DNA of 22,211 nt, from positions 1 to 22,211 of the forward strand of contig JBLNEO010000153.1 in the NCBI GenBank assembly GCA_050262775.1, read 5' to 3'. The notes under the pieces are model-generated. The model was not told the origin of the DNA and ran no database searches. It saw only the letters and a list, made by a program, of their open reading frames with translations. Positions within the stretch are counted from its first letter, which is position 1. Every line of letters begins with the position of its first letter. This DNA is from DATHTC01 sp050262775 (GTDB taxonomy: Bacteria; Actinomycetota; Thermoleophilia; Gaiellales; Gaiellaceae). Shown here in pieces: positions 5,854-13,025 of the stretch. The translations under genes and the position numbers were made by a program.

Positions 5854-6883
5854 GGCGCGGCGCCTCCATCGCCGCCGCCTCCTCCTGCGTCTCCTCCTCG
5901 CTCTCGGGCATCCGGCGCAGCGCGGCGAACGTGATGCCCTCGCGCGCGAGGAAGAGGAGCCCGGCGCCGACGCCGACGGACATCTCGATCGCCTGCAGGC
6001 CGATGCCGAACGCGAACCCGTGCGCGTACGTGATCCCGTACGACACGAGCGGGAGCGCGACGGCGGCCTGGAGCAGGCCGACGTTCCCGGGCCAGAGCGG
6101 GAAGATCGTCGCGACGTTCATCAGCAGCAGCACGAGCCCGGCCGCGGCCAGCGGCTCGTCGATCCCGAACGCCCGCATGGCGGCCCAGACCGCGAGCAGC
6201 TGGAAGATCCAGCCGAGGCACTGCATCGTCACGGCGATCGCCGCCGCGACCGGCGACCGCATCACCCCCAGGCCGTTGCGCGCCATCGTCACGAGCCCGC
6301 GAATCCGCCCGAGCTCGCGACCGACGTCGATCGTGTGGCGCCGCGCCGCCACGACCGCGATTCCGAGGAACACGGCCCCGAGCGCGACGACGATCACGAG
6401 CGACGTCACCGCCCACGGCGGGATCCGCGCCTGCATCAGCACGTAGACGACGAGGATCCCGACCGCCACGAGGTCGAAGACACGGTGCGCGAACACCGTC
6501 CCGGCGAGCGTCGCCCACAGGCCCCGGCGCGGCGGCAGGTGCCGGCGGAGCACGCCGACGCGAATGACCTCGCCGGCGCGCGCGGGGAGCACCGCGTTCG
6601 CGAGCAGCCCGACCGAGAACGCCGAGAAGACCTCCCGGAACCGCGGGTGCGGCGGCGGCATCGCCTGGTCGATCACCGTCCGCCACGCGACGGCGCGCAC
6701 GAGCACCGACAGCAGGTTGAGGAAGACGGCGACCGCGACCCAGCGCCACGTCACGGCGCGGAAGGCGTCGGCGACGAGGCCCCAGCTCGGGCCGCGCCAC
6801 CAGACCGCGAATCCCGCGCCGACGACGAGCACGAGCACGAGCGCGCCGCGCATCCACGGCGAGCGGGGGAGCGCGTGATTCAC
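5825..6883 (-). CDS. LPG-synthase-TM / UPF0104 flippase-like membrane protein (352 aa)
   Basis: Integral membrane protein of the lysylphosphatidylglycerol-synthase transmembrane family (UPF0104, also found in AglD-like proteins), usually implicated in lipid or lipid-linked sugar handling. Several hydrophobic segments span residues about 13-29, 48-66, 84-103, 125-150, 158-180, 212-235, 246-262 and 290-313. Two family motifs are visible: LLANAVLPARAGEVIRVGV (93-111) and FPLWPGNVGLLQAA (261-274). No soluble aminoacyl-transferase domain is attached. The C-terminus is charged (Glu-rich, then Arg-rich). GTG 6883-6881 overlaps the stop of the glycosyltransferase (GTGA), so the two are translationally coupled; the partner suggests transport or processing of a glycolipid made by that enzyme (inference). 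Confidence 0.88.
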   Translation of the reverse strand: MNHALPRSPWMRGALVLVLVVGAGFAVWWRGPSWGLVADAFRAVTWRWVAVAVFLNLLSVLVRAVAWRTVIDQAMPPPHPRFREVFSAFSVGLLANAVLPARAGEVIRVGVLRRHLPPRRGLWATLAGTVFAHRVFDLVAVGILVVYVLMQARIPPWAVTSLVIVVALGAVFLGIAVVAARRHTIDVGRELGRIRGLVTMARNGLGVMRSPVAAAIAVTMQCLGWIFQLLAVWAAMRAFGIDEPLAAAGLVLLLMNVATIFPLWPGNVGLLQAAVALPLVSYGITYAHGFAFGIGLQAIEMSVGVGAGLLFLAREGITFAALRRMPESEEETQEEAAAMEAPRRARRARVPG

Positions 6884-8022
6884 CGCGCCGCCCGCACCCG
6901 TGAGGCGCCGGTGACGAGCCCGTAGACGTCCAGGAGCCGCTCCGCGACGCGGTCCCACCCGTAGCGCTCGACGGCGAGCTCCCGGGCGGCCGCGCCGAGC
7001 GCCTGCCGTCGCGGCTCGTCCTCGAGCAACGCGATCACTGCCTGCGCGAGCGCCTCGGGGTCGCCCGACGGAACCGAGAGGCCGGCGTCGGGGGTCATCA
7101 CCTCGCGGTACCCGGGGATGTCGGAGGCGACCGCCGGCGTGGCGCACGCGAACGCCCGCGTCAGCACCATGCCGAAGCTCTCGCCGCCGAGGGACGGGGC
7201 GACGAGCGCCTTCGTCCCGAGCAGCTCCTCGGTCAGCTCGTCCTGCGAGAGGAAGCCCCTGACGACGATGCCGGTGCGGTCGAGTCCGATCCGCGCCTGG
7301 AGCAGCGAGACCGCGAGCGGGTCGGCGCCGACCACGTGGAGGTGGGCCCCGGTCGCGCGGTGGATCGCAGGCCACGCGCGGAGCAGGATCTGCAGGCCCT
7401 TCCTCGGCTCCTGGCGACCGACGAACGTGACGCGGTGGTCGCGGCCGCCGGGCGTCGCGACGGGCGGCACGAGCACGCCGTTCGGGATGATCTCGTAGGC
7501 GCCGGGCGCGTACGCGGCGGCCGAGTCTCGCGCCTGCTCGGAGACGGCGATCCGGTGCTCGATGCGGTCGAGGAGGAAGCCCCACGCGGGCACCGCGAGC
7601 TTCGTCCACGCCAGCCGCCCGGAGGCGTGAAACGTCGCGACGGCCGGAGCGCGGGTGAGCGCGAGCGCGGCGACGCACGGCGTCGGCGTCAGCGGCTCGT
7701 GCAGGTGGAGCACGTCGAACCGCTCGCGCTCGAGCGTCTGCCGCATCCGCCACACCGAGCGCGGGCTGAGGATGATGTTCGGCAGCGAGCCGTTGGCGGG
7801 CACGATCACCGACCGGCCGATCGGGATCACGTGGGGCGGCGGCATCCCGTGGCGTCCGAGGCGGGGGTGCAGCGCGCGCGTGAAGCTCCCCGGCGGGTCG
7901 TTCCCCATCACGAGCCTCACGTCGCAGCCGAGCCGCTGGAGCGCCTCGGCCTGGAGCTCCGCATGCTCGACGACCGCGCCCCAGAAGGACCACGAGTACG
8001 GGACGACGATCCCCACCTTCAC
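6880..8022 (-). CDS. GT4 glycosyltransferase, PimA-like
   Basis: GT-B fold retaining glycosyltransferase of family GT4, closest in pattern to phosphatidylinositol mannosyltransferase PimA, which moves mannose from GDP-Man to PI on the cytoplasmic face of the membrane. Visible features: VKVGIVVPYSW (1-11), FDVLHLHEPLTP (102-113), VATFHAS (128-134), IAVSEQAR, IIPNGV (178-183), FVGRQEPRKGLQILLRA (200-216; Arg203 and Lys208 likely contact the nucleotide diphosphate) and APSLGGESFGMVL (275-287; Glu281 catalytic). PimA's PGGV glycine loop is WGAV here, and no acceptor-specific feature proves phosphatidylinositol as substrate. GTG 8022 is chosen over upstream codons because it starts the first beta strand and has TATCCT 8 nt upstream. 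First gene of an operon with the flippase-like and glycerate kinase genes; divergent from 8077. Confidence 0.88.
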   Translation of the reverse strand: MKVGIVVPYSWSFWGAVVEHAELQAEALQRLGCDVRLVMGNDPPGSFTRALHPRLGRHGMPPPHVIPIGRSVIVPANGSLPNIILSPRSVWRMRQTLERERFDVLHLHEPLTPTPCVAALALTRAPAVATFHASGRLAWTKLAVPAWGFLLDRIEHRIAVSEQARDSAAAYAPGAYEIIPNGVLVPPVATPGGRDHRVTFVGRQEPRKGLQILLRAWPAIHRATGAHLHVVGADPLAVSLLQARIGLDRTGIVVRGFLSQDELTEELLGTKALVAPSLGGESFGMVLTRAFACATPAVASDIPGYREVMTPDAGLSVPSGDPEALAQAVIALLEDEPRRQALGAAARELAVERYGWDRVAERLLDVYGLVTGASRVRAAR

Positions 8023-8030
8023 GCCCGCGG

Positions 8031-8036
8031 AGGATA
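8031..8036 (-). promoter_or_regulatory. -10 box TATCCT before the glycosyltransferase operon
   Basis: TATCCT reads 8036 to 8031, 8 nt before GTG 8022, spacing for a leaderless transcript. It is back-to-back with the plus-strand box at 8063, with 26 nt between them. Confidence 0.55.
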
Positions 8037-8062
8037 GAGGGGGCTGCTGCTGCACGTCCGGT

Positions 8063-8068
8063 TACGAT
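8063..8068 (+). promoter_or_regulatory. -10 box TACGAT before the adenosine-deaminase-like gene
   Basis: TACGAT lies 8 nt before ATG 8077, without a Shine-Dalgarno between them; likely leaderless. Confidence 0.55.
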
Positions 8069-8076
8069 CGCGGCCG

Positions 8077-9087
8077 ATGAACCTGGACGGCCTGGCGGAG
8101 CTCCACACCCACCTCGGCGGCTCCGTCGCCTCCGACATCCTCTGGAGCCTCGCGCACGAGCAGGGGATCGCGCTCCCGGTGAAGGACTACTGGGACTTCG
8201 ACCGGCTCGTGACCGTGTCGGACCCGCGCGGCGTGCCCGACCTCGACGCGCTCGACGCGATCTACCACTGGACCGAGCTGATCCAGAGCTCGCCGATCGC
8301 CGTCGAGCGTTCCGTCCACGCCGCGATCGGCGGCGCGTACCGCTCCCAGGGGATCACGACGCTCGAGCTGCGGTTCAACCCGATGAAGCGGAACCGCGGC
8401 GGCGAGCGCGACCTCGACCACATCATCCTCGCGGCGATCCGCGGCCTCGACCGTGCGAGCATCGAGTACCCGCAGGTGCGGTGCGGGCTGATCCTGATGA
8501 TGGACCGGACGTTCGACGCCGACCTCAACGCGATCATCGTCGAGAAGGCGATCCGCTGGGCGCCGCGCGGGATCGTCGGCATCGACATCGCAGGCCCGCG
8601 TCCCGGCGGGGCGCGCTACGACTACACGCAGGTGCAGCCGATGGTCGAGACGGCGCGCGAGGCGGGTCTCGGCGTGACGATCCACGTGGGTGAGGAGGGC
8701 GGCGCGCACGGCCGCGAGGAGATCGGCGAGGTGATCGAGTCGCTGCGCCCCGACCGGATCGGGCACGGCATCCTCGCGGCCCACGACGCGGAGCTCGTCG
8801 CCGCGCTGCGCGACACCGGGATCGTGCTCGAGATCTGCCCGACGTCGAACCTGCTGACGAAGGCGCTCGCCGACGACGACGCCGTCCGCGAGACGTTCCG
8901 CACCTTCGTGGAGGGAGGCGTCCGGTTCACGATCGCCACCGACGGGCCGGAGATGATGCGGACGCACCTGCGCGACGAGTTCGACCTGCTGACGCGGATC
9001 GGGGCGCTCGACGAGGACGAGGCGCGCGAGGCGAACCGCCGCGGCCACGTGGCGTCGTTCGTCCGGGGCGCCGCCGTCCGCGCCTAG
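8077..9087 (+). CDS. adenosine deaminase family protein with altered active-site Asp
   Basis: Zn-dependent amidohydrolase-superfamily purine deaminase homologue, 336 aa, the usual family length. Zinc and catalytic motifs: ELHTHLGGS (8-16; His10, His12), GIDIAGPRPGG (168-178), TIHVGEEGG (201-209; His203 zinc, Glu206 general acid), RIGHG (227-231; His230), LEICPTSN (251-258) and IATDGPEMM (286-294; Asp289 zinc). In characterised adenosine deaminases the last motif is TDDP, where the second Asp contacts the purine N7; here it is Gly290. Deaminase chemistry is therefore expected but the substrate may not be adenosine. Possible alternatives are a modified adenosine or another 6-aminopurine nucleoside. 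ATG 8077 directly precedes the conserved N-terminus. Its TAG stop lies immediately before the -10 box of the proline dehydrogenase gene. Confidence 0.85.
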   Translation: MNLDGLAELHTHLGGSVASDILWSLAHEQGIALPVKDYWDFDRLVTVSDPRGVPDLDALDAIYHWTELIQSSPIAVERSVHAAIGGAYRSQGITTLELRFNPMKRNRGGERDLDHIILAAIRGLDRASIEYPQVRCGLILMMDRTFDADLNAIIVEKAIRWAPRGIVGIDIAGPRPGGARYDYTQVQPMVETAREAGLGVTIHVGEEGGAHGREEIGEVIESLRPDRIGHGILAAHDAELVAALRDTGIVLEICPTSNLLTKALADDDAVRETFRTFVEGGVRFTIATDGPEMMRTHLRDEFDLLTRIGALDEDEAREANRRGHVASFVRGAAVRA

Positions 9088-9093
9088 TACGAT
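9088..9093 (+). promoter_or_regulatory. -10 box TACGAT before the proline dehydrogenase gene
   Basis: TACGAT begins on the base after the stop codon of the upstream gene and lies 10 nt before GTG 9104, giving a leader of at most a few nucleotides. Confidence 0.45.
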
Positions 9094-9103
9094 CGCGCCG
9101 CCC

Positions 9104-10030
9104 GTGGCGTTCTACGACAAGGCGATCGTCCGGTTCCTCCCCGCGGTGCCGCGCCCCGTGGTGAAGCGGCTCTCAAGCCGGTACATCGCCGGCGAGACGC
9201 TCGCCGACGCGGAGCGGGTCGTCCGACGCCTGAACGCGGAGGGCAAGACGGCGACGATCGACGTTCTCGGCGAGGAGATCACGAACCCGGCCGAGGCCGA
9301 GGGGATCGTCCGCGCCTACCTCGACGTCCTCGCGGAGATCGAGCGCGCCGGGCTCGACGCCAACATCAGCGTGAAGCCCACGGCGCTCGGGCTCGAGCTC
9401 TCGTACGACCTCTTCCGCGCCAATCTCGAGACGGTGGTCGACACGGCTGCGGCCCGCGGCCGGTTCGTCCGCATCGACATGGAGGACTCGTCTACGACGG
9501 ACGACACGCTGCGCGCCTACCGGGAGCTGCGCGAGGGCGGCCGCGACAACGTCGGCGTCGTGCTGCAGGCGGCGCTCCGCCGTACGCTCGACGACGTCGC
9601 GGCGCTCGCCGACCTGAAGCCGTGGGTGCGCCTCTGCAAGGGCATCTACCTCGAGCCGGAGTCGATCGCGTACCGCGACTTCGACGCGGTGCGCGCCAAC
9701 TTCGTGCGCGCGCTCGACGCCCTCCTCGAGACGGGCGCGCGGGTCGCGATCGCGACGCACGACGACTACCTGCTCGAGGAGAGCAGGAGCGCCGTCGAGC
9801 GGCACGGACTCGGGCGGGACGACTACGAGCTCCAGATGCTGCTCGGCGTCCGCCCCGACGTGGCGGACGCGCTCGTCCGCGAGGGCCGGCGGCTGCGGAT
9901 CTACGTCCCCTTCGGCAGCCACTGGTACGAGTACTCGCTGCGGCGCCTCCAGGAGAACCCGCAGGTCGCCGGGTACATCGCGGCGGACACGTTCGGCCGG
10001 CTCCTGCCCGGGCGCCGCAACGCCGCGTAG
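9104..10030 (+). CDS. proline dehydrogenase, monofunctional
   Basis: FAD-dependent enzyme that oxidises L-proline to 1-pyrroline-5-carboxylate, the first step of proline catabolism; electrons go to the quinone pool. The 308-aa size fits the compact PutB/FadM-type monofunctional enzymes rather than fused PutA. Beta-barrel motifs in order: ISVKPTALGLE (88-98), VRIDMEDSS (122-130), VGVVLQAALRRT (150-161), VRLCKGIYLEP (175-185), VAIATHDD (214-221), ELQMLLGVR (242-250) and YVPFGSHWYEYSLRRL (267-282), the last carrying the substrate-carboxylate-binding arginine pair. GTG 9104 is used. No P5C dehydrogenase gene is present in the window. It converges on the prolyl aminopeptidase gene with an 8-nt gap, so a proline-releasing and a proline-oxidising enzyme are adjacent but not in one operon. 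Confidence 0.93.
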   Translation: MAFYDKAIVRFLPAVPRPVVKRLSSRYIAGETLADAERVVRRLNAEGKTATIDVLGEEITNPAEAEGIVRAYLDVLAEIERAGLDANISVKPTALGLELSYDLFRANLETVVDTAAARGRFVRIDMEDSSTTDDTLRAYRELREGGRDNVGVVLQAALRRTLDDVAALADLKPWVRLCKGIYLEPESIAYRDFDAVRANFVRALDALLETGARVAIATHDDYLLEESRSAVERHGLGRDDYELQMLLGVRPDVADALVREGRRLRIYVPFGSHWYEYSLRRLQENPQVAGYIAADTFGRLLPGRRNAA

Positions 10031-10032
10031 CG

Positions 10033-10051
10033 CGCCCCTCAGCGGGGGGCG
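10033..10051. terminator. small GC hairpin between convergent genes
   Basis: CGCCCC (10033-10038) pairs with GGGGCG (10046-10051) across a 7-nt loop. It sits over the convergent 3' ends of the proline dehydrogenase and prolyl aminopeptidase genes. No T-tract; a weak candidate bidirectional terminator. Confidence 0.3.
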
Positions 10052-11013
10052 AACCGCGCGACCGCGTCGAGCACCGCGCGCCGCAGCGACGGCGTGCCCG
10101 TGTGGCCGGCCTCGTCGACGACGACGAGCTCCGCGTCCGGCCACGCCCTCGCGAGTTCCCACGCGGTCCCGAGCGGCGCGCCGAGGTCGAGCCGCCCGTG
10201 GATCAGGATCCCCGGGATGCCGGCGAGGCGGCCGGCGTCCCGGAGCAGCGCCCCCTCCTCGAGCCAGGCGCCGTGCGAGAAGTAGTGCGCGCAGATCCGG
10301 ACGAACGCGAGCCGCGCGTCGTCCTGTCGCGCGCTGTACGCGGTGGGATCGCCGGCCGTCTCGTGCGAGACGACGGCGTCCTCCCACGCGACCCAGTCCG
10401 CGGCGGCCCTCGCGCGCACGCCGGGATCGGGGCTCTCGAGCAGCCGGGCGTACGCGGCGGGCAGGTCGCCGTCGCGCTCCGCCTCGGGAACGCCGTCGCG
10501 GAACCGCTCCCACGCCTCGGGCAGGAAGCGGCCGACGCCGCGGTAGAGCCAGTCGATCTCGGAGCGGCGGCTCGTGGTCACGCCGACGAGCACGATCTCC
10601 GACACGCGCTCCGGGTGCCGCTCCGCGTACGCGAGGGTCAGCGTCGAGCCCCACGAGCCGCCGACGAGCAGCCAGCGCTCGATCCCGAGGTGCTCCCGGA
10701 GCCGCTCCATGTCGGCGACGAGGTGGTGCGTCGTGTTCGCCGACAGGGCCGTCGCGGGGTCGCTCGCGTGCGGCGCGCTCCGCCCGCAGCCGCGCTGGTC
10801 GGAGAGCACGACGCGGAAGCGGTCGGGGTCGAAGGAGCGACGACCGTCCGGGGACGAGCCGGATCCGGGCCCGCCGTGCACGACGAGCGCGGGCTTGCCG
10901 TCCGGGTTCCCCGAGGCCTCCCAGTAGACGCGGTTGCCGTCGCCGACGTCGAGCAGCCCGTGCTCGGACGGCTCGATCGGCGGGAATCGCGGATCCTCGT
11001 CTCGCGCGGTCAC
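10039..11013 (-). CDS. pip: prolyl aminopeptidase (proline iminopeptidase)
   Basis: Alpha/beta-hydrolase serine peptidase of family S33 that releases N-terminal proline from peptides. The 324-aa protein carries VVHGGPGSGSS (44-54, oxyanion region), SDQRGCGRSAPH (71-82), the nucleophile elbow GGSWGSTL (118-125; Ser120), the acid in IHGRLD (271-276; Asp276) and the histidine in EAGHTG (301-306; His304). DQRGCGRS and GGSWGS are typical of proline iminopeptidases. No signal peptide, so cytoplasmic. GTG 11013 is the start, 13 nt after the DUF6458 gene stop, placing it last in the minus-strand operon that starts at 12983. Confidence 0.93.
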   Translation of the reverse strand: MTARDEDPRFPPIEPSEHGLLDVGDGNRVYWEASGNPDGKPALVVHGGPGSGSSPDGRRSFDPDRFRVVLSDQRGCGRSAPHASDPATALSANTTHHLVADMERLREHLGIERWLLVGGSWGSTLTLAYAERHPERVSEIVLVGVTTSRRSEIDWLYRGVGRFLPEAWERFRDGVPEAERDGDLPAAYARLLESPDPGVRARAAADWVAWEDAVVSHETAGDPTAYSARQDDARLAFVRICAHYFSHGAWLEEGALLRDAGRLAGIPGILIHGRLDLGAPLGTAWELARAWPDAELVVVDEAGHTGTPSLRRAVLDAVARFAPR

Positions 11014-11026
11014 CGCGCGAGCATGC

Positions 11027-11335
11027 CTACGGCGGCGGTGTGCCCGGCGGCCCGGGAGCGGGGGCGACGTCCTCCTCGACGATCACCTCGCGGCGCTCCG
11101 CGACCGGTGGCGCTGCCCGCTCGACCACGCGCTCGCGCCGGGCGTATCCGGTGCCGCCGCGCCAGCGGTCCCAGGTGAAGAGCGAGACGAGCGCCGCGAC
11201 GAGCCCGACGATCATCAGGATCACGCCCACGGCGTCGACGTCGATCCCCTCGGCGTCGGCGGTGACGCCCCACACGAGGACGGCCCCGACGGCGATCAGG
11301 ACGAGGCCGAGTCCGAGCCCGAACGGGGTGCGCAT
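11027..11335 (-). CDS. DUF6458 family small membrane protein (102 aa)
   Basis: Actinobacterial-type small membrane protein of unknown function. Residues about 4-21 (PFGLGLGLVLIAVGAVLV) form TM1, and about 33-53 (DAVGVILMIVGLVAALVSLF) form TM2, connected by WGVTADAEGIDVD. The GxGLxLIAVGAVL...DxVGVILMIVG pattern matches the family I know as DUF6458. The C-terminal 45 residues are a charged, proline-rich tail (ERREVIVEEDVAPAPGPPG), probably cytoplasmic and disordered. ATG 11335 is preferred to ATG 11371, since a GGGAGAG Shine-Dalgarno lies about 9 nt upstream and the first TM starts at once; the longer form would add 12 residues. It follows the methyltransferase stop by 36 nt. Confidence 0.8.
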   Translation of the reverse strand: MRTPFGLGLGLVLIAVGAVLVWGVTADAEGIDVDAVGVILMIVGLVAALVSLFTWDRWRGGTGYARRERVVERAAPPVAERREVIVEEDVAPAPGPPGTPPP

Positions 11336-11371
11336 GCGCGCGTTCTCTCCCGCGCGCCGAATCCCAACCAT

Positions 11372-11974
11372 CTAGGGCTTGCGCGCCACGAGCAGCAGCT
11401 CCCCGGGGACGCGGTCGCGGGGTCGTGGCGCCGGCAGCTCCTCCAGCCGGCGCAGCACGAGCCCGGTGCGCGCGAGCGCGCTCACGATCTCGCCGAGGCT
11501 CGGCCCGTCGCCGTAGTCCCCGCGCCACCGGAGCAGGGGATCGACGCACCGCAGCACGGGGTGCTCGTCGTGGAGGAGCAGGTAGCCGCCCGGTCGGAGC
11601 GCGGCGTCGAGCCCGCGCGCCCACGCGCGCAGGTCGCCGATCCGGCCGAGCGTGCGGTCGGCGAGGACGAGGTGGAACCGCGCCCGCTGGAGCTCGAGCG
11701 GCAGCGAATCGAGCGGCGACTCGATCCAGGACGCGCTCGGCTCGCGCTCGCGGGCGGCGACGACGAGCCGCGGGTCCGACTCGACGGCGGTCACCAGCGC
11801 GCCGCGCGCCGCGAGCTCCATCGTCCCCTCGCCCGACCCGGCGCCGAGGTGCAGCACGTGGCGCCCGTTCAGGTCGGGCAGCCGCTCCAGCACGACCGGT
11901 GGCAGTCCCAGCGGCGCCTCCTCCCGCGCATGGCGCCGGTCCCACGCGCGCACGTTCTCCTCGGTGGGTTCCAT
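11372..11974 (-). CDS. class I SAM-dependent methyltransferase (200 aa)
   Basis: Small Rossmann-fold methyltransferase of unknown substrate. Motif I is LHLGAGSGEGT (41-51), followed by LVTAVESDP (60-68; Glu65 is the expected ribose-binding acid), then FHLVLADRTLGRI and the post-motif strand ALRPGGYLLLHDEHPVL. The N-terminus (ENVRAWDRRHAREEAP) resembles small-molecule methyltransferases that begin with an NxxxWD segment. ATG 11974 overlaps the last base of the fabL-like stop (TGATG), so it is coupled to that gene. A longer open frame exists upstream, but the overlap and the N-terminal pattern decide the start. Confidence 0.88.
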   Translation of the reverse strand: MEPTEENVRAWDRRHAREEAPLGLPPVVLERLPDLNGRHVLHLGAGSGEGTMELAARGALVTAVESDPRLVVAAREREPSASWIESPLDSLPLELQRARFHLVLADRTLGRIGDLRAWARGLDAALRPGGYLLLHDEHPVLRCVDPLLRWRGDYGDGPSLGEIVSALARTGLVLRRLEELPAPRPRDRVPGELLLVARKP

Positions 11975-12711
11975 CACGCGGGGAGGGAGAAGCCGCCGTC
12001 GACGATGAGGGTCTGGCCGCACACCATCTGCGCGTCGTCGGAGCAGAGGAACGCGACGGCGCCGGCGACGTCGTCCGGCTCGACCATCCGGCCCGCCGGC
12101 GTCCGTTCGCGGCCGGCGCGCAGCATCTCCTCCCGGTTCGGGAAGTGCTCGAGCGCGCCCGTCTCCACCACGCCGCCGGAGACGGCGTTGACGCGGATCC
12201 CGCGGGGCGCGAGCTCGACGCCGAGGTAGCGCACGACCGACTCGAGCGCCGCTTTCGACGTCCCGACGAGCACGTAGTTCTCGAGCGTCCGGAAGGAGCC
12301 GAGGCTCGAGATCGCGACGATGGACGAACCGCGCGGCATCGAGGGCACGGCGACGCGCGCGAGCGAGAGGAGCGCGCGGGCGTTCGCGTTCATCGTCCAG
12401 TCCCAGTGCCTGTCCTCCGTCTCGAGCGCGGGTCGGATCACGCCCGTGGCGGCGTTGTGCACCACGACGTCGAGCGGGCCGAGCGCCTCGACCTCGGCCA
12501 GGACACGGTCGGACGTGACGTTGCCGCGCACGAGCACGGGCTCGGCGCCGAGCCCGTGCAGCTCCCCGGCGGCGGCCTCGGCCGCGGCGTCGTTGCGGAG
12601 GTACCCGAGCGCGACCCGCGCCGCGCCCTCGCGTGCGAACCGCTTCGCGATCGCGAGCCCGATCCCGCGCGTCCCCCCGGTCACGAGGACCGAGGCGCCG
12701 GCGCGGGTCAC
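11974..12711 (-). CDS. fabL: enoyl-[acyl-carrier-protein] reductase III, FabL type
   Basis: Short-chain dehydrogenase/reductase that in the FabL branch performs the last step of fatty-acid elongation, reducing enoyl-ACP with NADPH. The 245-aa protein has TGGTRGIG (11-18, cofactor-binding), HNAATG (85-90), SSLGSFRTLENYVLVGTSKAALE (135-157), VNAVSGGVVETGALEHFPNR (174-193), TPAGRMVEPDDVAGAVAFL (204-222) and GQTLIVDGG (232-240). The decisive point is the catalytic spacing: Tyr146 and Lys153 are separated by six residues (Y-x6-K), as in FabL/FabI reductases, not the Y-x3-K of ordinary SDRs such as FabG. The LENY...VGxSKAALE and FPNRE stretches closely follow Bacillus FabL. GTG 12711 overlaps the preceding stop (GTGA). 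Confidence 0.85.
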   Translation of the reverse strand: MTRAGASVLVTGGTRGIGLAIAKRFAREGAARVALGYLRNDAAAEAAAGELHGLGAEPVLVRGNVTSDRVLAEVEALGPLDVVVHNAATGVIRPALETEDRHWDWTMNANARALLSLARVAVPSMPRGSSIVAISSLGSFRTLENYVLVGTSKAALESVVRYLGVELAPRGIRVNAVSGGVVETGALEHFPNREEMLRAGRERTPAGRMVEPDDVAGAVAFLCSDDAQMVCGQTLIVDGGFSLPA

Positions 12712-12983
12712 GGCCGGGGGAGCGGGTCGTCCGCGGGCGCCGAGCTCGGAAGGTGCTCCCAGCCCGGCCGCGTCCGGGCCTCGCGCGGCCCTTCGTCCGC
12801 CTTCGAGGACGCGAGCGCGAGCCGCTCGAGCAGGTCGAGCTGCTCCTCGCCGTGGCGGCGCACGGGATGGTCGTCCGGAAGGTCGCGGATCAACTCCTCC
12901 ACGCGCGCGCGGATCTGGAGCGCGAAGTGCGGCGTCGCCGGCCCCACGAGGGCGGCGATGTCGTCGACGGTGGGCTCCGGCAC
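12708..12983 (-). CDS. unrecognised small helical protein (91 aa), first in the fabL operon
   Basis: Function not recognised. GTG 12983 is chosen because TACGCT lies 7 nt upstream, matching the leaderless pattern of the window; upstream frame extension would cross the divergent gene. Residues 5-57 are helical and charged (VDDIAALVGPATPHFALQI, RARVEELIRDLPDDHPVRR, HGEEQLDLLERLALAS). The last 30 residues are proline-rich and probably disordered. No membrane or signal segment. It overlaps the fabL-like gene by 4 nt, so the two are translationally coupled, and its function may be linked to that enzyme (inference). Confidence 0.7.
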   Translation of the reverse strand: MPEPTVDDIAALVGPATPHFALQIRARVEELIRDLPDDHPVRRHGEEQLDLLERLALASSKADEGPREARTRPGWEHLPSSAPADDPLPRP

Positions 12984-12990
12984 GCCGGCA

Positions 12991-12996
12991 AGCGTA
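12991..12996 (-). promoter_or_regulatory. -10 box TACGCT before the fabL operon
   Basis: TACGCT reads 12996 to 12991, 7 nt before GTG 12983. Back-to-back with the plus-strand box at 13020, with 23 nt between them. Confidence 0.55.
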
Positions 12997-13019
12997 ATCG
13001 AGACGCCGCCCGCCGCGGC

Positions 13020-13025
13020 TAGGGT
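13020..13025 (+). promoter_or_regulatory. -10 box TAGGGT before the EamA gene
   Basis: TAGGGT lies 7 nt before GTG 13033, spacing for a leaderless transcript. TCGAGA at 12998-13003, 16 nt upstream, is a possible weak -35. Confidence 0.5.

Noticed and set aside
6884..7993. Long frame fused in front of the flippase-like protein
   Set aside because: It is the other frame of the glycosyltransferase gene; the GTGA overlap at 6880-6883 marks the true start.
8023..8055. Earlier start for the glycosyltransferase at 8055
   Set aside because: It adds an unstructured Gln-rich peptide, overlaps the TATCCT box, and the first beta strand begins exactly at GTG 8022.
9104..11013. A joint proline-utilisation operon of proline dehydrogenase and pip
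   Set aside because: The genes are convergent and transcribed from different operons, so adjacency alone does not show coregulation.
11974..12711. Generic FabG-like 3-oxoacyl reductase
   Set aside because: The catalytic Tyr-Lys spacing is Y-x6-K and the C-terminal half follows FabL, not the Y-x3-K of FabG.
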